Positions 1 to 9,522 of a stretch of 64,000 bases of DNA are shown here, in pieces (within the stretch, counting starts at the first letter, position 1; every line of letters begins with the position of its first letter). Under the pieces are notes generated by a model. The model was not told the origin of the DNA and ran no database searches. It saw nothing but the letters and a program-made list of their open reading frames with translations. The stretch spans positions 62,001-126,000 of the forward strand of contig NZ_MVDD01000008.1 in assembly GCF_002843315.1 (NCBI RefSeq). The letters are read 5' to 3'. A program made the position numbers and the translations under genes. Source of the stretch: Labilibaculum filiforme (lineage in GTDB: Bacteria; Bacteroidota; Bacteroidia; Bacteroidales; Marinifilaceae).

Positions 1-438
1 ATACGGGCTGGAGTGATAGGGAAACTAATTTCGGAATGTGTGAATGTGTTTGTGGATCGTTATGAATTAATCATGGCAGGGACTTTTACCTCTACGTTGA
101 TTAAAGAGATTAATGAAACATCCTTATCGGCCTATAAAAAGTGCTCTAAAGTAGCAGTTTCGCGAATTTATCGACATCGATCGGTTGTGGAAATTGAATT
201 GGCTGGCTATAAGATATTGGGGACCTTGCTAGATGAGTTTGTTTCTGCTGTTCTGGAACCTGAAAATTTTTATTCTAAAAATCTACTGTCATTAATACCG
301 GAGCAGTATCATGCAAATTGTGGCTCGGACTATGAGAAAATTATGGCGATATTGGATTTTATTTCTGGAATGACAGATGTTTTTGCTTTGGATTTGTATC
401 GAACTATAAAGGGAATAGAGTTGCCGGGTATTAATTAA
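1..438 (+). CDS. dgt: dGTPase (deoxyguanosinetriphosphate triphosphohydrolase), C-terminal part
   Basis: The reading frame is open from base 1, so this is the 3' end of a gene that begins before the window; the GTG at 13 is not a credible start. The visible ~145 residues match the C-terminal helical part of HD-domain dGTPases, including the segment FISGMTDVFALDLYR about 20 residues from the end, which is typical of this family. The enzyme hydrolyses dGTP to deoxyguanosine and triphosphate in the cytoplasm. The catalytic HD motif lies upstream and cannot be seen. The next gene follows in the same direction after 42 bp. Identification rests on the C-terminal signature only, but that signature is distinctive. 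Confidence 0.8.
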   Translation: MRAGVIGKLISECVNVFVDRYELIMAGTFTSTLIKEINETSLSAYKKCSKVAVSRIYRHRSVVEIELAGYKILGTLLDEFVSAVLEPENFYSKNLLSLIPEQYHANCGSDYEKIMAILDFISGMTDVFALDLYRTIKGIELPGIN

Positions 439-480
439 TAGAGGTTTTGAGTTCTAAAAAAGTGGCATTAAATGCATTAA

Positions 481-1005
481 ATGAGAAAAATATATTTGTT
501 AATCGGCTTGCTTATTTCTATTCTGCCTTCGGTATTTGCACAAAACGATTGGGTTAAAACCATATCGGAAAAGTCAAAAATTAGTTTCGATTTGCCTGAA
601 AATCCGATGATGCAGACAAAAGATTTAAATGGGATAAAAATTGAGGTGTTTAGCTATAAAGATGCAGCGACGGTTTTTGGAGTTGTTGCCTCCGATTTTT
701 CAGGTGTAGGCTTAGATTTTACCTATTCCGATCCTACGGAATATTATCAGGAAATGAAAGAGGGGAGTTTGGTAACAGGAAATGCGATTTTAATTTTGGA
801 AAGTTCGGTTCCTTATCAGAAAATGTTAGGCAAGGAGATTATTTATACTCAGTTGGTAGGAGAGCATGAATATACCTACTACAAGCGATTTTTTTTTAGA
901 GGCAAGTTTATTTATCAGATTGCAATTGGTGGTCCTTCGAGAATGAAACAGTTTTTGGTAGATAAAAAAGACCTCTTTTTTAATACAATTGACTTTAAGG
1001 ATTAG
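481..1005 (+). CDS. small exported protein of unknown function
   Basis: A 174-residue protein. Residues 1-20 form a clean Sec signal peptide ending FA-Q, with no lipobox cysteine, so a periplasmic or secreted protein is expected. The mature part is a compact mixed alpha/beta domain rich in aromatic residues and without cysteines or repeats. I do not recognise a family. It starts 42 bp after the dGTPase stop and may be co-transcribed, but nothing links the two functions. Confidence 0.7.
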   Translation: MRKIYLLIGLLISILPSVFAQNDWVKTISEKSKISFDLPENPMMQTKDLNGIKIEVFSYKDAATVFGVVASDFSGVGLDFTYSDPTEYYQEMKEGSLVTGNAILILESSVPYQKMLGKEIIYTQLVGEHEYTYYKRFFFRGKFIYQIAIGGPSRMKQFLVDKKDLFFNTIDFKD

Positions 1006-1162
1006 GTTTTTCTTGAAAAATACCCTTGGATGTTACGTAAATGTGAACTGAAAATACGCGTTTAGAAACTCATATTACGTAATTATTAAATCGTGCCAAA
1101 TCGGCTTGACTTTGTCCATTTATCCTCTTAATTTTATGTTATTAAAAACCGATAAAACGAGG

Positions 1163-1318
1163 ATGATGAATATTTTTAGCAAAATTAAAGAGTTGTTTTC
1201 CTTTTCGAGAGATGAGGATTTTATTGTGGTTGATTTAACTACAAAAATAATTCAGTCGATGAATTCTAAAGACTGGAGTAGGTTGCAGAATAAGAAGAAT
1301 TATATGGTGATAAAATAA
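1163..1318 (+). CDS. possible small hypothetical protein
   Basis: An open frame runs from 1106, but the first convincing start is the double ATG at 1163/1166, giving about 50 residues (MMNIFSKIKELF...). It is lysine-rich and amphipathic, with no recognised domain. There is no terminator or conserved neighbour to support it, and the AT content here makes chance ORFs common. Listed as doubtful. Confidence 0.25.
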   Translation: MMNIFSKIKELFSFSRDEDFIVVDLTTKIIQSMNSKDWSRLQNKKNYMVIK

Positions 1319-2190
1319 GTAATTTTTTATTCCTTAATTTTTTTTTCGGTAAAAGCCTGAAAAGATTCTTTTTCTTACAGATTTTATCATGGAGTTTCGT
1401 GCACATTATCATTTTAATAATTCGATAGTTTCCATTTTTCTTTGTTCGTTCTGAACTGTGTTTCCCTGCAATTGTAAAAAGCTTATTTGCCAATTAGTAG
1501 TGGAAGTTTTTGGTGCAATAGTTTGTCGTTTTTCGCAGTTACTATATCTAAAATAAATTTATTAGCGGTACAATTTCTGTTATAGATTGCTACATGCATA
1601 CATCCTGTTCTTCATGTAAATAGGATTCTTAACTAGTTTTTTTGTTTTAATTCAAGCTTTTTCGCCTCCTTCTCCAAATATTTCTGCCCGTTTATTTTAT
1701 ACCAATTTAAGTTTGGTAAAAAATAGCTAGTTCCTAAAGTAGGTTTTGAAAAGCAAAGATGGCATTCCGATAAATAATATCGTGTATTTATTCCCTATTA
1801 AAAGGTTTTACTTTTTGATAGGTTTGTTGGTGCATTGAATCGTAATTTTGATCTTTTTAAAGAAAGTGTAGGTTTTTTCGAAGGGCGAAAATCGATTTAA
1901 CCTTGAAAATATTCAATTTTAAATTGTCACTATTCAATAGAAAATTTAGTTATAAGTGATAGTATCATAGGGGGTTGGAAGAATTTCCACTTTCTATGGA
2001 AGATTTTAAACGTCGTACTGAGGCGTAAGTATTAAACTTGCGGGAGAAGAAAAATTGACATTACGCAAAGGTTTGAATTTCTGAAAAGACAAACTTAGAT
2101 GTAAAAAGCTAACTATTGATTGGACTTCTTTTTTCACTAATTAATGTTGAATTGATTTCAATATTCCTATTCTAATCTAATTACTAAAAG
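1319..2190. other. long non-coding region upstream of the xylan locus
   Basis: About 870 bp without a credible gene; the opposite-strand frame around 1266-1493 has no supporting feature. It is the upstream region of susC and should contain its promoter and the binding site of the hybrid two-component regulator, but I could not single out a convincing motif. The last 90 bp before the susC start are very AT-rich and lack a Shine-Dalgarno box, as usual in Bacteroidota. Confidence 0.5.
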
Positions 2191-5100
2191 ATGAAAAGAA
2201 AACTTAATTTATTACTCTTAATGCTTGTTCTGAGCATTACTGCTTATTCACAGCAGATGGTAGTATCGGGTAAAGTAGTAGTCAAAGAATCCCGGGAGCC
2301 TTTGCCAGGCGTTACTGTTATTGAGAAAGGGACTACAAACGGTACAACTACCGACATGGATGGTAACTACTCTATTAATGTATCGAAGAATGGTGTTTTG
2401 CTTTATTCTTTTATTGGTTTCGAAACGGTAAACCAAGAAGTTAAAGGACAATCTTTAATTAATATTGAACTGATTGAGTCTTCTATTGGTTTGAATGAGG
2501 TTGTAGCGGTTGGTTACGGTGTAATGAAAAAGAGTGATCTTACCGGATCGGTTGTATCTGTAAAAGGAGAAACGATGGAAGACCAACCATTTGCAGGGGT
2601 TGACCAAGCGTTGCAAGGACGAGTTGCTGGAGTTACAGTTACCCAAAACTCTGGTGCTCCAGGTGGAGGTGTTTCTTTACGTGTACGTGGTATTACTTCC
2701 TTAACCGGAAACAATGAGCCATTATATGTTATTGATGGTGTGCCTTTACAGGGAAATTCAAATAATGATTCTTATACTTTTTCTGCATTAGGAGGTGGAA
2801 ATGGACAAACTAAAGTAAGTGCATTGTCTAGCATTAATCCTTCGGATATTGAATCTATTGAGGTGTTAAAGGATGCTTCGGCATCGGCAATTTACGGTTC
2901 TCGTGGAGCTAATGGAGTTGTGTTGATTACAACAAAAAGCGGTCAAAAAGGAAAATCGAAAGTGTCTTACGAAGGCTATTACGGAGTACAACAAGTGGGA
3001 AAATATGTAGACGTAATGAATTTAAAAGAGTATGCTGAATATTATGCAGATGTATTAACAACGCAAGGAAAATCGGTTCCTTTCGAATTTCAAAATCCGG
3101 AATTATTAGGTGAAGGTACCGATTGGCAGAAAGAAATTTTTCGTTCGGCTCCAATTCAGAATCATCAGGTTTCTGTTTCGGGTGGTAACGATAAAACAAC
3201 ATTTTATACTTCCTTAAGCTATTTTGATCAGGAAGGTATCGTTATAAATTCTGATTTTCGTCGATTTTCAACTCGTTTGAATTTAGATCATAAAGTAAAT
3301 GAATGGATTAAAGTTGGAAATAATGTTTCGATGAGTAATTCGAAGGAACACATTACTTTCAATGATGATGAAGCGGGTGTAATTAGTTCTGCATTAAGAC
3401 AATCCCCAAATATTCCTGTTACTTATTCCGACGGAAGTTGGGGTGGACCAACCGATGGAATTGGTGTGGGAAACGGTAGAAATCCTGTTGCATGGTCCGA
3501 AATCAGAAACAGTGAATTAGAGCGTTATAAGATTAATGGGAACTTCTTCCTGGATCTTACTTTAGCCGAAGGTTTGACTTTTAGAAGTGAAATCGGTTAC
3601 GATTTTAACTTGAATAAGACAAATGTATTCAATCCCACCTACGAAATTGGTAGAGAGGTAAACGAAATTAGTACTTCGTCAAAATCTAGTAGTGATAGTT
3701 TCTTTTGGGTATTGAAAAATTATTTGAACTATCTGAAATCTTTTGGTGATCATTCATTGAATGCAATGCTTGGTCATGAGTCTCAAAAGTCAACATGGGA
3801 GTCTTTAAGTGGTACAAGAACTGGATTTCTTACCAATGACATTACTGCATTAAATGCTGGTGATGCTTTAACTGCAACAAACGGGAACTCATTGGGAACA
3901 CATAGTATTGAATCCTATTTTGGTCGTTTCAACTATGGTTTCAAAGGAAAATATTTAATGACAGCAACGCTTCGTGCGGATGCATCGTCGAATTTTGGAG
4001 AAAACAACAAGTGGGGATATTTTCCTTCCTTTTCTGGAGCTTGGGTGGTAACTAAGGAGCCTTTTATGGAGCAATTTTCAGGTGTGTTGAACTATGCGAA
4101 ATTACGTGCAGGTTACGGTGAGGTTGGAAATCAGGATATTGGAGGATATGCTTATGGTGCAAGTTTAAGAAGTATCACAACTGTTTATGGAACAGGTTTT
4201 TCTCAAGCAAATATCGCAAATCCTGATGTAAAATGGGAATCGACAAGATCGACAAATATTGGTTTAGAGCTTGGGTTTTTGGATAATAAAATCAAGTTAG
4301 ATGTTGATGTATACAAGAAAACTTCTAAAGATTTCTTATTTCCTCAGCCACTGCCTAGTTATTTAGGAGCAATGAATTCGGCCTCTTATATGGGATTAAA
4401 GCCTCCAATGGTAAATTTGGGTGAGATGGAAAACCAAGGAATTGATATTTCATTAACAACTAGAAATATTACCAAGCCTAACTTTACATGGTCATCTACA
4501 TTTGTATTTTCAACTTACAAAAATGAGTTGATTAGTATGAACAGTGATGAGGGAGCAATTTTCCAAACATTTGAATTCAACAATACGTTAACGAAAACTG
4601 CCGAAGGGAAAGCTGTTGGACAGTTTTACGGATATCAAGTTGACGGATTATTTAAAGATGAAGCTGAATTGTATGCAAGTCCTTCGCAAGGAGATATCGG
4701 AGAAGTGAATGGTGTTTGGGTAGGAGATATAAAGTTTAAAGATATCAACGAAGATGGAAAAATTGATGATGCAGATCGTACTTTTATCGGTAATCCTCAT
4801 CCCGATTTCACTTACAGTATTACGAATGAGATGTCTTATAAGAATTTTGACTTTTCGTTCACATTGCAAGGTTCTCAAGGAAATGATATTTACAACTGGA
4901 CACGTAAATTGACCGAAGGAATGAAAGAGGTTACTGGAAATCAGGCGAAAACAGTTGCCAACCGTTTTATTGCTGGTGTAAATGAAGATACAAATTTCCC
5001 TCGTTTTGCATTTGGCGATCCAAATAACAACAGTAGAGTCTCCGATCGTTTTATTGAGGATGGTTCTTTCTTAAAAATTCAAAATGTGACTTTGGCTTAT

Positions 5101-5310
5101 ACTTTCGATAAAAGTCAATTAGCAAGATTGTCTTTCGTGAACAAGTTGAGAGTTTATGCTACTGTTCAGAACCTACACACATTCACTAACTATTCTGGTT
5201 ACGATCCTGAAATTGGTGCTTACAATCAGAATTCTCTGCTAATGGGAGTTGACAATGGTCGTTACCCAGTTCCAAGAATCTTTATGATGGGTGTTAATGT
5301 TGAATTCTAA
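2191..5310 (+). CDS. SusC-like TonB-dependent outer-membrane transporter (xylan oligosaccharides)
   Basis: A 1039-residue protein with a signal peptide (residues 1-20, cleavage before QQMVV). It has an N-terminal carboxypeptidase-D-like regulatory domain (about 22-100), a TonB-dependent plug (about 110-240, with VRGITSLTGNNEPLYVIDG and the SusC signature DIESIEVLKDASASAIYG) and a 22-strand barrel ending in aromatic Phe, as porins do. It forms the transport half of a SusCD complex that imports xylan oligosaccharides across the outer membrane using TonB energy. The substrate is inferred from the GH10, GH43 and GH3 genes downstream. It is the first gene of the locus. The susD start lies 31 bp after its stop, so the two are one operon. 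No STN domain is visible, consistent with control by the hybrid two-component system rather than by a sigma/anti-sigma pair. Confidence 0.93.
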   Translation: MKRKLNLLLLMLVLSITAYSQQMVVSGKVVVKESREPLPGVTVIEKGTTNGTTTDMDGNYSINVSKNGVLLYSFIGFETVNQEVKGQSLINIELIESSIGLNEVVAVGYGVMKKSDLTGSVVSVKGETMEDQPFAGVDQALQGRVAGVTVTQNSGAPGGGVSLRVRGITSLTGNNEPLYVIDGVPLQGNSNNDSYTFSALGGGNGQTKVSALSSINPSDIESIEVLKDASASAIYGSRGANGVVLITTKSGQKGKSKVSYEGYYGVQQVGKYVDVMNLKEYAEYYADVLTTQGKSVPFEFQNPELLGEGTDWQKEIFRSAPIQNHQVSVSGGNDKTTFYTSLSYFDQEGIVINSDFRRFSTRLNLDHKVNEWIKVGNNVSMSNSKEHITFNDDEAGVISSALRQSPNIPVTYSDGSWGGPTDGIGVGNGRNPVAWSEIRNSELERYKINGNFFLDLTLAEGLTFRSEIGYDFNLNKTNVFNPTYEIGREVNEISTSSKSSSDSFFWVLKNYLNYLKSFGDHSLNAMLGHESQKSTWESLSGTRTGFLTNDITALNAGDALTATNGNSLGTHSIESYFGRFNYGFKGKYLMTATLRADASSNFGENNKWGYFPSFSGAWVVTKEPFMEQFSGVLNYAKLRAGYGEVGNQDIGGYAYGASLRSITTVYGTGFSQANIANPDVKWESTRSTNIGLELGFLDNKIKLDVDVYKKTSKDFLFPQPLPSYLGAMNSASYMGLKPPMVNLGEMENQGIDISLTTRNITKPNFTWSSTFVFSTYKNELISMNSDEGAIFQTFEFNNTLTKTAEGKAVGQFYGYQVDGLFKDEAELYASPSQGDIGEVNGVWVGDIKFKDINEDGKIDDADRTFIGNPHPDFTYSITNEMSYKNFDFSFTLQGSQGNDIYNWTRKLTEGMKEVTGNQAKTVANRFIAGVNEDTNFPRFAFGDPNNNSRVSDRFIEDGSFLKIQNVTLAYTFDKSQLARLSFVNKLRVYATVQNLHTFTNYSGYDPEIGAYNQNSLLMGVDNGRYPVPRIFMMGVNVEF

Positions 5311-5341
5311 ATCTACTTGTTACGTTAAAAAAATTACGATC

Positions 5342-6868
5342 ATGAAAAATAACATATTCATATTATTACTCCTTTTTCTTTCGGCTTCTTGCTCGGATAG
5401 TTTCTTGGAGAATGCCCCTGAAGATTCGTTGGTAGTTGATAATTATTACAATACCAACGAGCAGGTTAAAAGTGCTGGAGCTCCACTTTACGGATATCCA
5501 TGGTTTTACTTTAATGAAAAATTCCTTATCTGCGTTGGCGACAATTACAGTGGAAATTCAACGGGTACTTATTCCGACATTGCTCAGTTTACTTTATTTT
5601 CAGTAAATCAGGGAAACCAATTTGCAACCGAAGGTTGGGATGCTCTTTATAATGTAATTGGAACAGCAAATACATTGCTTTACAATTTAGATACAAAAGT
5701 TTCAGGTGATGTTGATGAGGATGTTCTGGAATCGGTTCGAGGTGAGGCGTATTTTATGAGAGCAACTGCTTATTATTACTTGGTGAGAACATGGGGAGCA
5801 GTACCAATTATTCATAGTATGGATCAGTATAATGCTGAAGCTGATGTGTATAGAAACACTGTTGAAGATGTTTATACTTTTATATTGAACGATTACGCTA
5901 TGGCAGCGAGCAGAGTTCCGATTCAAAGAGCAGATAGCGAAGTTGGTCGAGTAACACAAACAGCTTGTAATGCAATGATGGCTTCGGTATATCTTACCTT
6001 AAAAGATTATGCCAATGCAAAAGCACAAGCCGAATTGGTTATTAATTCGGGTTATTATGGATTATTGGATAAGTTTGGTGATGTATTCCATCCAAGGAAC
6101 AACAACAGTCGGGAATCAATTTTTGCATTGCAATGGGTTGCTAACCAAGGTTGGGGATATGCAAATGTAAATCAAGCTTACTTAGCCGCTTCTCCAAAAT
6201 TAACAAATGCTGGCGATGGTTGGGGAACTTTTCAACCAAGTATCGATTTTCAAAATGCTTTTGAAGATGGTGATTTGAGAAGACATGAAACCATTATGGA
6301 GCCAGGCGATTTTTACCCAGACTTAGTAACTGCCGAAGGAGGTTATACTGTTCCCGAAGCTGGAATGACAAGTACAATGGCTGGTTGGAGAAAGTATGTG
6401 GTAGGTTCTAAAGATGAGTGGGAAGATGTTGGTTTCATGTCAACAAATTTGAACACATACATTATAAGATATGCCGAAGTATTATTGATTCATGCGGAAG
6501 CAATTTTAGGAACTAGTGCTTCTACTACAGATGCAAAAGCCTTAGAGTCATTTAATATGGTAAGAAAAAGAGCAGGATTAGCTGAAAAAACTTCTCTTAC
6601 TTTCGATGATATTCTTCAGGAAAGAAGAATGGAATTTGCTGTTGAAGGAAAATATTGGTACGATTTAGCACGTATGGATAGAACCAAAGCAATAGCTATT
6701 ATATCGAATCAGGAAAGAGGAGATTATAACGATGGAGATTATGATGACATCATTACAAGAAAAGTAACTCCTTCAGCTGGCGATTTTTTACTACCTATTC
6801 CAGGTTCGGAAGCAGATTTAAATCCGCTATTGTTAGAGGAGCCGGTTCCATTCGATTTTAACAACTAA
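5342..6868 (+). CDS. SusD-like outer-membrane glycan-binding lipoprotein
   Basis: A 508-residue protein. The ATG at 5342 is chosen over an earlier in-frame start at 5291 because it is followed directly by a lipoprotein signal (MKNNIFILLLLFLSASC; lipid anchor on Cys17). The N-terminal half holds the helical TPR-like repeats of SusD/RagB proteins and the C-terminal part has the typical ...LQERRMEFAVEGKYWYDLARM segment. It sits as a lid on the SusC barrel and binds the oligosaccharide. It starts 31 bp after the susC stop, and the next gene starts one base after its own stop. Confidence 0.93.
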   Translation: MKNNIFILLLLFLSASCSDSFLENAPEDSLVVDNYYNTNEQVKSAGAPLYGYPWFYFNEKFLICVGDNYSGNSTGTYSDIAQFTLFSVNQGNQFATEGWDALYNVIGTANTLLYNLDTKVSGDVDEDVLESVRGEAYFMRATAYYYLVRTWGAVPIIHSMDQYNAEADVYRNTVEDVYTFILNDYAMAASRVPIQRADSEVGRVTQTACNAMMASVYLTLKDYANAKAQAELVINSGYYGLLDKFGDVFHPRNNNSRESIFALQWVANQGWGYANVNQAYLAASPKLTNAGDGWGTFQPSIDFQNAFEDGDLRRHETIMEPGDFYPDLVTAEGGYTVPEAGMTSTMAGWRKYVVGSKDEWEDVGFMSTNLNTYIIRYAEVLLIHAEAILGTSASTTDAKALESFNMVRKRAGLAEKTSLTFDDILQERRMEFAVEGKYWYDLARMDRTKAIAIISNQERGDYNDGDYDDIITRKVTPSAGDFLLPIPGSEADLNPLLLEEPVPFDFNN

Positions 6869-6869
6869 A

Positions 6870-8036
6870 ATGTCTTCTATTATGAAAACGAAATATAAAA
6901 TGAACAATATCATCAGCGCACTACTTGTGTTGATGGTAAGTGTCCTGAGTTATTCTTGTGATGATGATGCCAATTTAAATCCAGCGATTGATGTAATGGT
7001 ATCTGAGAATACAGACCTAAACATTAATTCAGGAAAGCCAAATGATTTGATTATTGCCGAAGGAAACGATCTTCAGGATGTTAAAACAGTTACTTTTAGA
7101 GCGCTTAGTGCACCTGAAGAAAACATTGTTGATGTTGTTTTTAATCCGGTATTGAATTCAAAATTAGCCATCATGTTTAATGTTCCTTTCGATGAAACAA
7201 AAGGAAGTGAATTTGGTGCGCAAGTTGTAACCATCACAAATAAAGATGGTGATGTAATTACGCACGATTTTAATTTAATTCAACCAGAACCAACAATCGG
7301 TGTATTTTCACCAGAGCGCCCAAAAGCGAATGAAACAGTTTCTATTTCAGGCGAATGGTTCCAGAATGTTATTTCTGTATCTTTTGCAGGAAGCCTGGTT
7401 GATTATACTATAATTTCATCAACTGAAATTTCGATAGTGGTACCTGATGGAACCGTATTAGGTTCTGATGTAACTATTGTTACTGATGGAGGTGAAGTAA
7501 CTGCATTTCTTGATATTGATATAGGATACAACTTGTATTTAGTTGCTGATTTTGATGGAGGCGGATTGCGTCCGAATAATAATTGGATTACTTATGGCGA
7601 TGCAGGACCGCTTGACTATGTAACAGGCGGACCAAGCGGAACATTTGCTCAATTTCAATGGTTAGGCGACAATTCTAACGGATACAATGGTTGCCAGTCG
7701 GATGCTACAGAAACAATGGTGGTAGAGAGTGACCCTGAAAAGGTGATGTTCTTGATTGATGTAAATTGTAATGGAAAAATTGGTTCGGTTGCTGAATTCT
7801 TAATTGTGGACCGCGATGGTGGTAACTGGGCATTCCGCCATGAATTTACCGAAGATGGATGGCATACAATAGAAACACCAGTTGCCGCATTTGGAGCGAA
7901 CTACGATCCTGAAAATCAAGGAAGTGGTGATGTGGATCCAACACAGATTAATCAAGTTAAAGTTACTATAGCAGAGTGGGGAGCAAATCCTTCCACTGTA
8001 CAGTTTGATAACATTCGTTTTCACGGTTTTTATTAG
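6870..8036 (+). CDS. surface glycan-binding lipoprotein with IPT/TIG domains
   Basis: A 388-residue protein with a lipoprotein signal (LLVLMVSVLSYSCDDD, Cys near residue 30). Two Ig-like IPT/TIG repeats follow at about 40-125 and 130-215 (the second with VFSPERPKANETVSISG), then a C-terminal beta-sandwich of about 170 residues ending VQFDNIRFHGFY, which is likely the xylan-binding module. Proteins in this position of xylan loci act as surface glycan-binding proteins that hold the polymer for the endo-xylanase. The start is at 6870 or 6882; the first lies one base after the susD stop. It is followed by a strong terminator hairpin, so susC-susD-SGBP may form a more highly transcribed segment. 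Confidence 0.82.
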   Translation: MSSIMKTKYKMNNIISALLVLMVSVLSYSCDDDANLNPAIDVMVSENTDLNINSGKPNDLIIAEGNDLQDVKTVTFRALSAPEENIVDVVFNPVLNSKLAIMFNVPFDETKGSEFGAQVVTITNKDGDVITHDFNLIQPEPTIGVFSPERPKANETVSISGEWFQNVISVSFAGSLVDYTIISSTEISIVVPDGTVLGSDVTIVTDGGEVTAFLDIDIGYNLYLVADFDGGGLRPNNNWITYGDAGPLDYVTGGPSGTFAQFQWLGDNSNGYNGCQSDATETMVVESDPEKVMFLIDVNCNGKIGSVAEFLIVDRDGGNWAFRHEFTEDGWHTIETPVAAFGANYDPENQGSGDVDPTQINQVKVTIAEWGANPSTVQFDNIRFHGFY

Positions 8037-8050
8037 AGATTAGTTTTTTT

Positions 8051-8088
8051 TCAGGCTTGCGTCATGGGTTGCAAGCCTGAATTTTTTA
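8051..8088 (+). terminator. intrinsic terminator inside the xylan locus
   Basis: Perfect 10-bp stem (TCAGGCTTGC / GCAAGCCTGA) with a 10-nt loop, followed by ATTTTTTATT. It lies just after the surface glycan-binding protein and before the first xylanase, so it probably reduces transcription of the enzyme genes relative to the binding and transport genes. Confidence 0.85.
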
Positions 8089-8144
8089 TTATTTGAGCTA
8101 TTTTTATAATAGCTTTTAACCACCAAAAGTAATTGCAAAATAAG

Positions 8145-9500
8145 ATGAACGAATTCAGATTTAGATTTTTAACCATTTTAATTGGTCTGTTAATTTCCAT
8201 TACTAGTTGTTCAAGTGGCGGTGGCGATTCAGAGCCAGAAATTGAATTGGGAGATCCTATTGCCAACCAGGCTACAAGTATTACCTCTTCAAGTTTTACA
8301 GCAAGTTGGTCAAGAGTGTATCGTGCCGAAAGTTATCTACTGGATGTTTCGGAAGATGCTGGTTTTGCAACATTTTTGGCAGGGTATAATGCTAAATCTT
8401 TAGTTTCTCTTAACGAAGATATTACAGGGTTAGAAAGTAATATGCAGTATTACTATCGAGTAAAAGCTGTAAATGGAGCTATTGTTTCCAGTTATTCAAA
8501 TATAGTAGAAACTACAACTTCATTTATTCCTGATTCAGATCAGACTTTAAAGAAAGCTGCCGATACATTCTTTGTTGGGGTTGCCGTTCAATCGGGAAAA
8601 CTAAATGGACAGTACGATGAAACCTATAGAAAAGAGTTTAGCAGTATTACCGCAGAATGGGAAATGAAAATGAATGTAATGCATCCATCTGTTGACACTT
8701 ATGATTTTGGTCCAGCCGATGCGATTGTAAATTACGGGCAGACAAATGGAATTAATGTTCATGGTCATTCGCTTATTTGGCACAATTCAACTCCTGATTG
8801 GGTAAAGAATTTTGCAGGAACCGATCAGGAATTCGAAGACATGATTGAGGAGTACATCACGACAGTGGTAACTCGTTACAAAGGAAAAGTAACCTCTTGG
8901 GATGTGGTGAATGAAGCAGTAGAGGATGGATCAGGAAATTTAAGAAATTCAATCTATCGTCAGAAAATGGGCGACGATTACATTGCCAAATGTTATCAGT
9001 TTGTTCGCGCTGCCGATCCTGATGTATTAATTTTTTATAATGATTACAGTATGATTATCGATCAAACAAAACAAGATGCTGTTTTTGCAATGGTGGATGA
9101 TTTTATTGCACGAAATATTCCAATTGACGGCGTTGGATTTCAAATGCACATTTCTCACGATTATCCTGCGAAAGCAGATATTCAAAAGGCTACCGACCGA
9201 ATTGTAGAAAGAAATTTAAAAGTTCACTTTTCTGAATTGGATGTCCGGGCAAATCCCAATAAGGATATCACTTCTTTAACCGCTGAAAGATCATTATCGC
9301 AAAAAGCGAAGGTAAAGGAAGTAGTTCAAGTGTACAATAGTATTCCGAACGATAACAAATACGCATTAACAGTTTGGGGATTGAAAGATTCTGAAACCTG
9401 GTTGACTGATTTTTATGGATATGTTGATTGGCCATTATTATTTGATGGAAACTATAACAAAAAAGATGCATACTACGGATTTTTAGAAGGCTTGCAATAA
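8145..9500 (+). CDS. GH10 endo-1,4-beta-xylanase lipoprotein with N-terminal fibronectin-like domain
   Basis: A 451-residue protein from the ATG at 8145; a TTG at 8133 is rejected. The lipoprotein signal ends ISITSCSSGGG, a sequence with the SGGG motif that often marks surface export in this phylum. Residues ~35-125 form a fibronectin type III-like domain. The GH10 TIM barrel runs from ~140 to the end, with HGHSLIWHNSTPDWV (substrate subsite), acid/base Glu257 in DVVNEAVEDG and nucleophile Glu364 in VHFSELDVR. It cleaves internal xylan bonds at the cell surface and feeds oligosaccharides to SusCD. It lies after the terminator and 22 bp before the GH3 gene. Confidence 0.92.
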   Translation: MNEFRFRFLTILIGLLISITSCSSGGGDSEPEIELGDPIANQATSITSSSFTASWSRVYRAESYLLDVSEDAGFATFLAGYNAKSLVSLNEDITGLESNMQYYYRVKAVNGAIVSSYSNIVETTTSFIPDSDQTLKKAADTFFVGVAVQSGKLNGQYDETYRKEFSSITAEWEMKMNVMHPSVDTYDFGPADAIVNYGQTNGINVHGHSLIWHNSTPDWVKNFAGTDQEFEDMIEEYITTVVTRYKGKVTSWDVVNEAVEDGSGNLRNSIYRQKMGDDYIAKCYQFVRAADPDVLIFYNDYSMIIDQTKQDAVFAMVDDFIARNIPIDGVGFQMHISHDYPAKADIQKATDRIVERNLKVHFSELDVRANPNKDITSLTAERSLSQKAKVKEVVQVYNSIPNDNKYALTVWGLKDSETWLTDFYGYVDWPLLFDGNYNKKDAYYGFLEGLQ

Positions 9501-9522
9501 AACTGAATTATAACCAACTACT

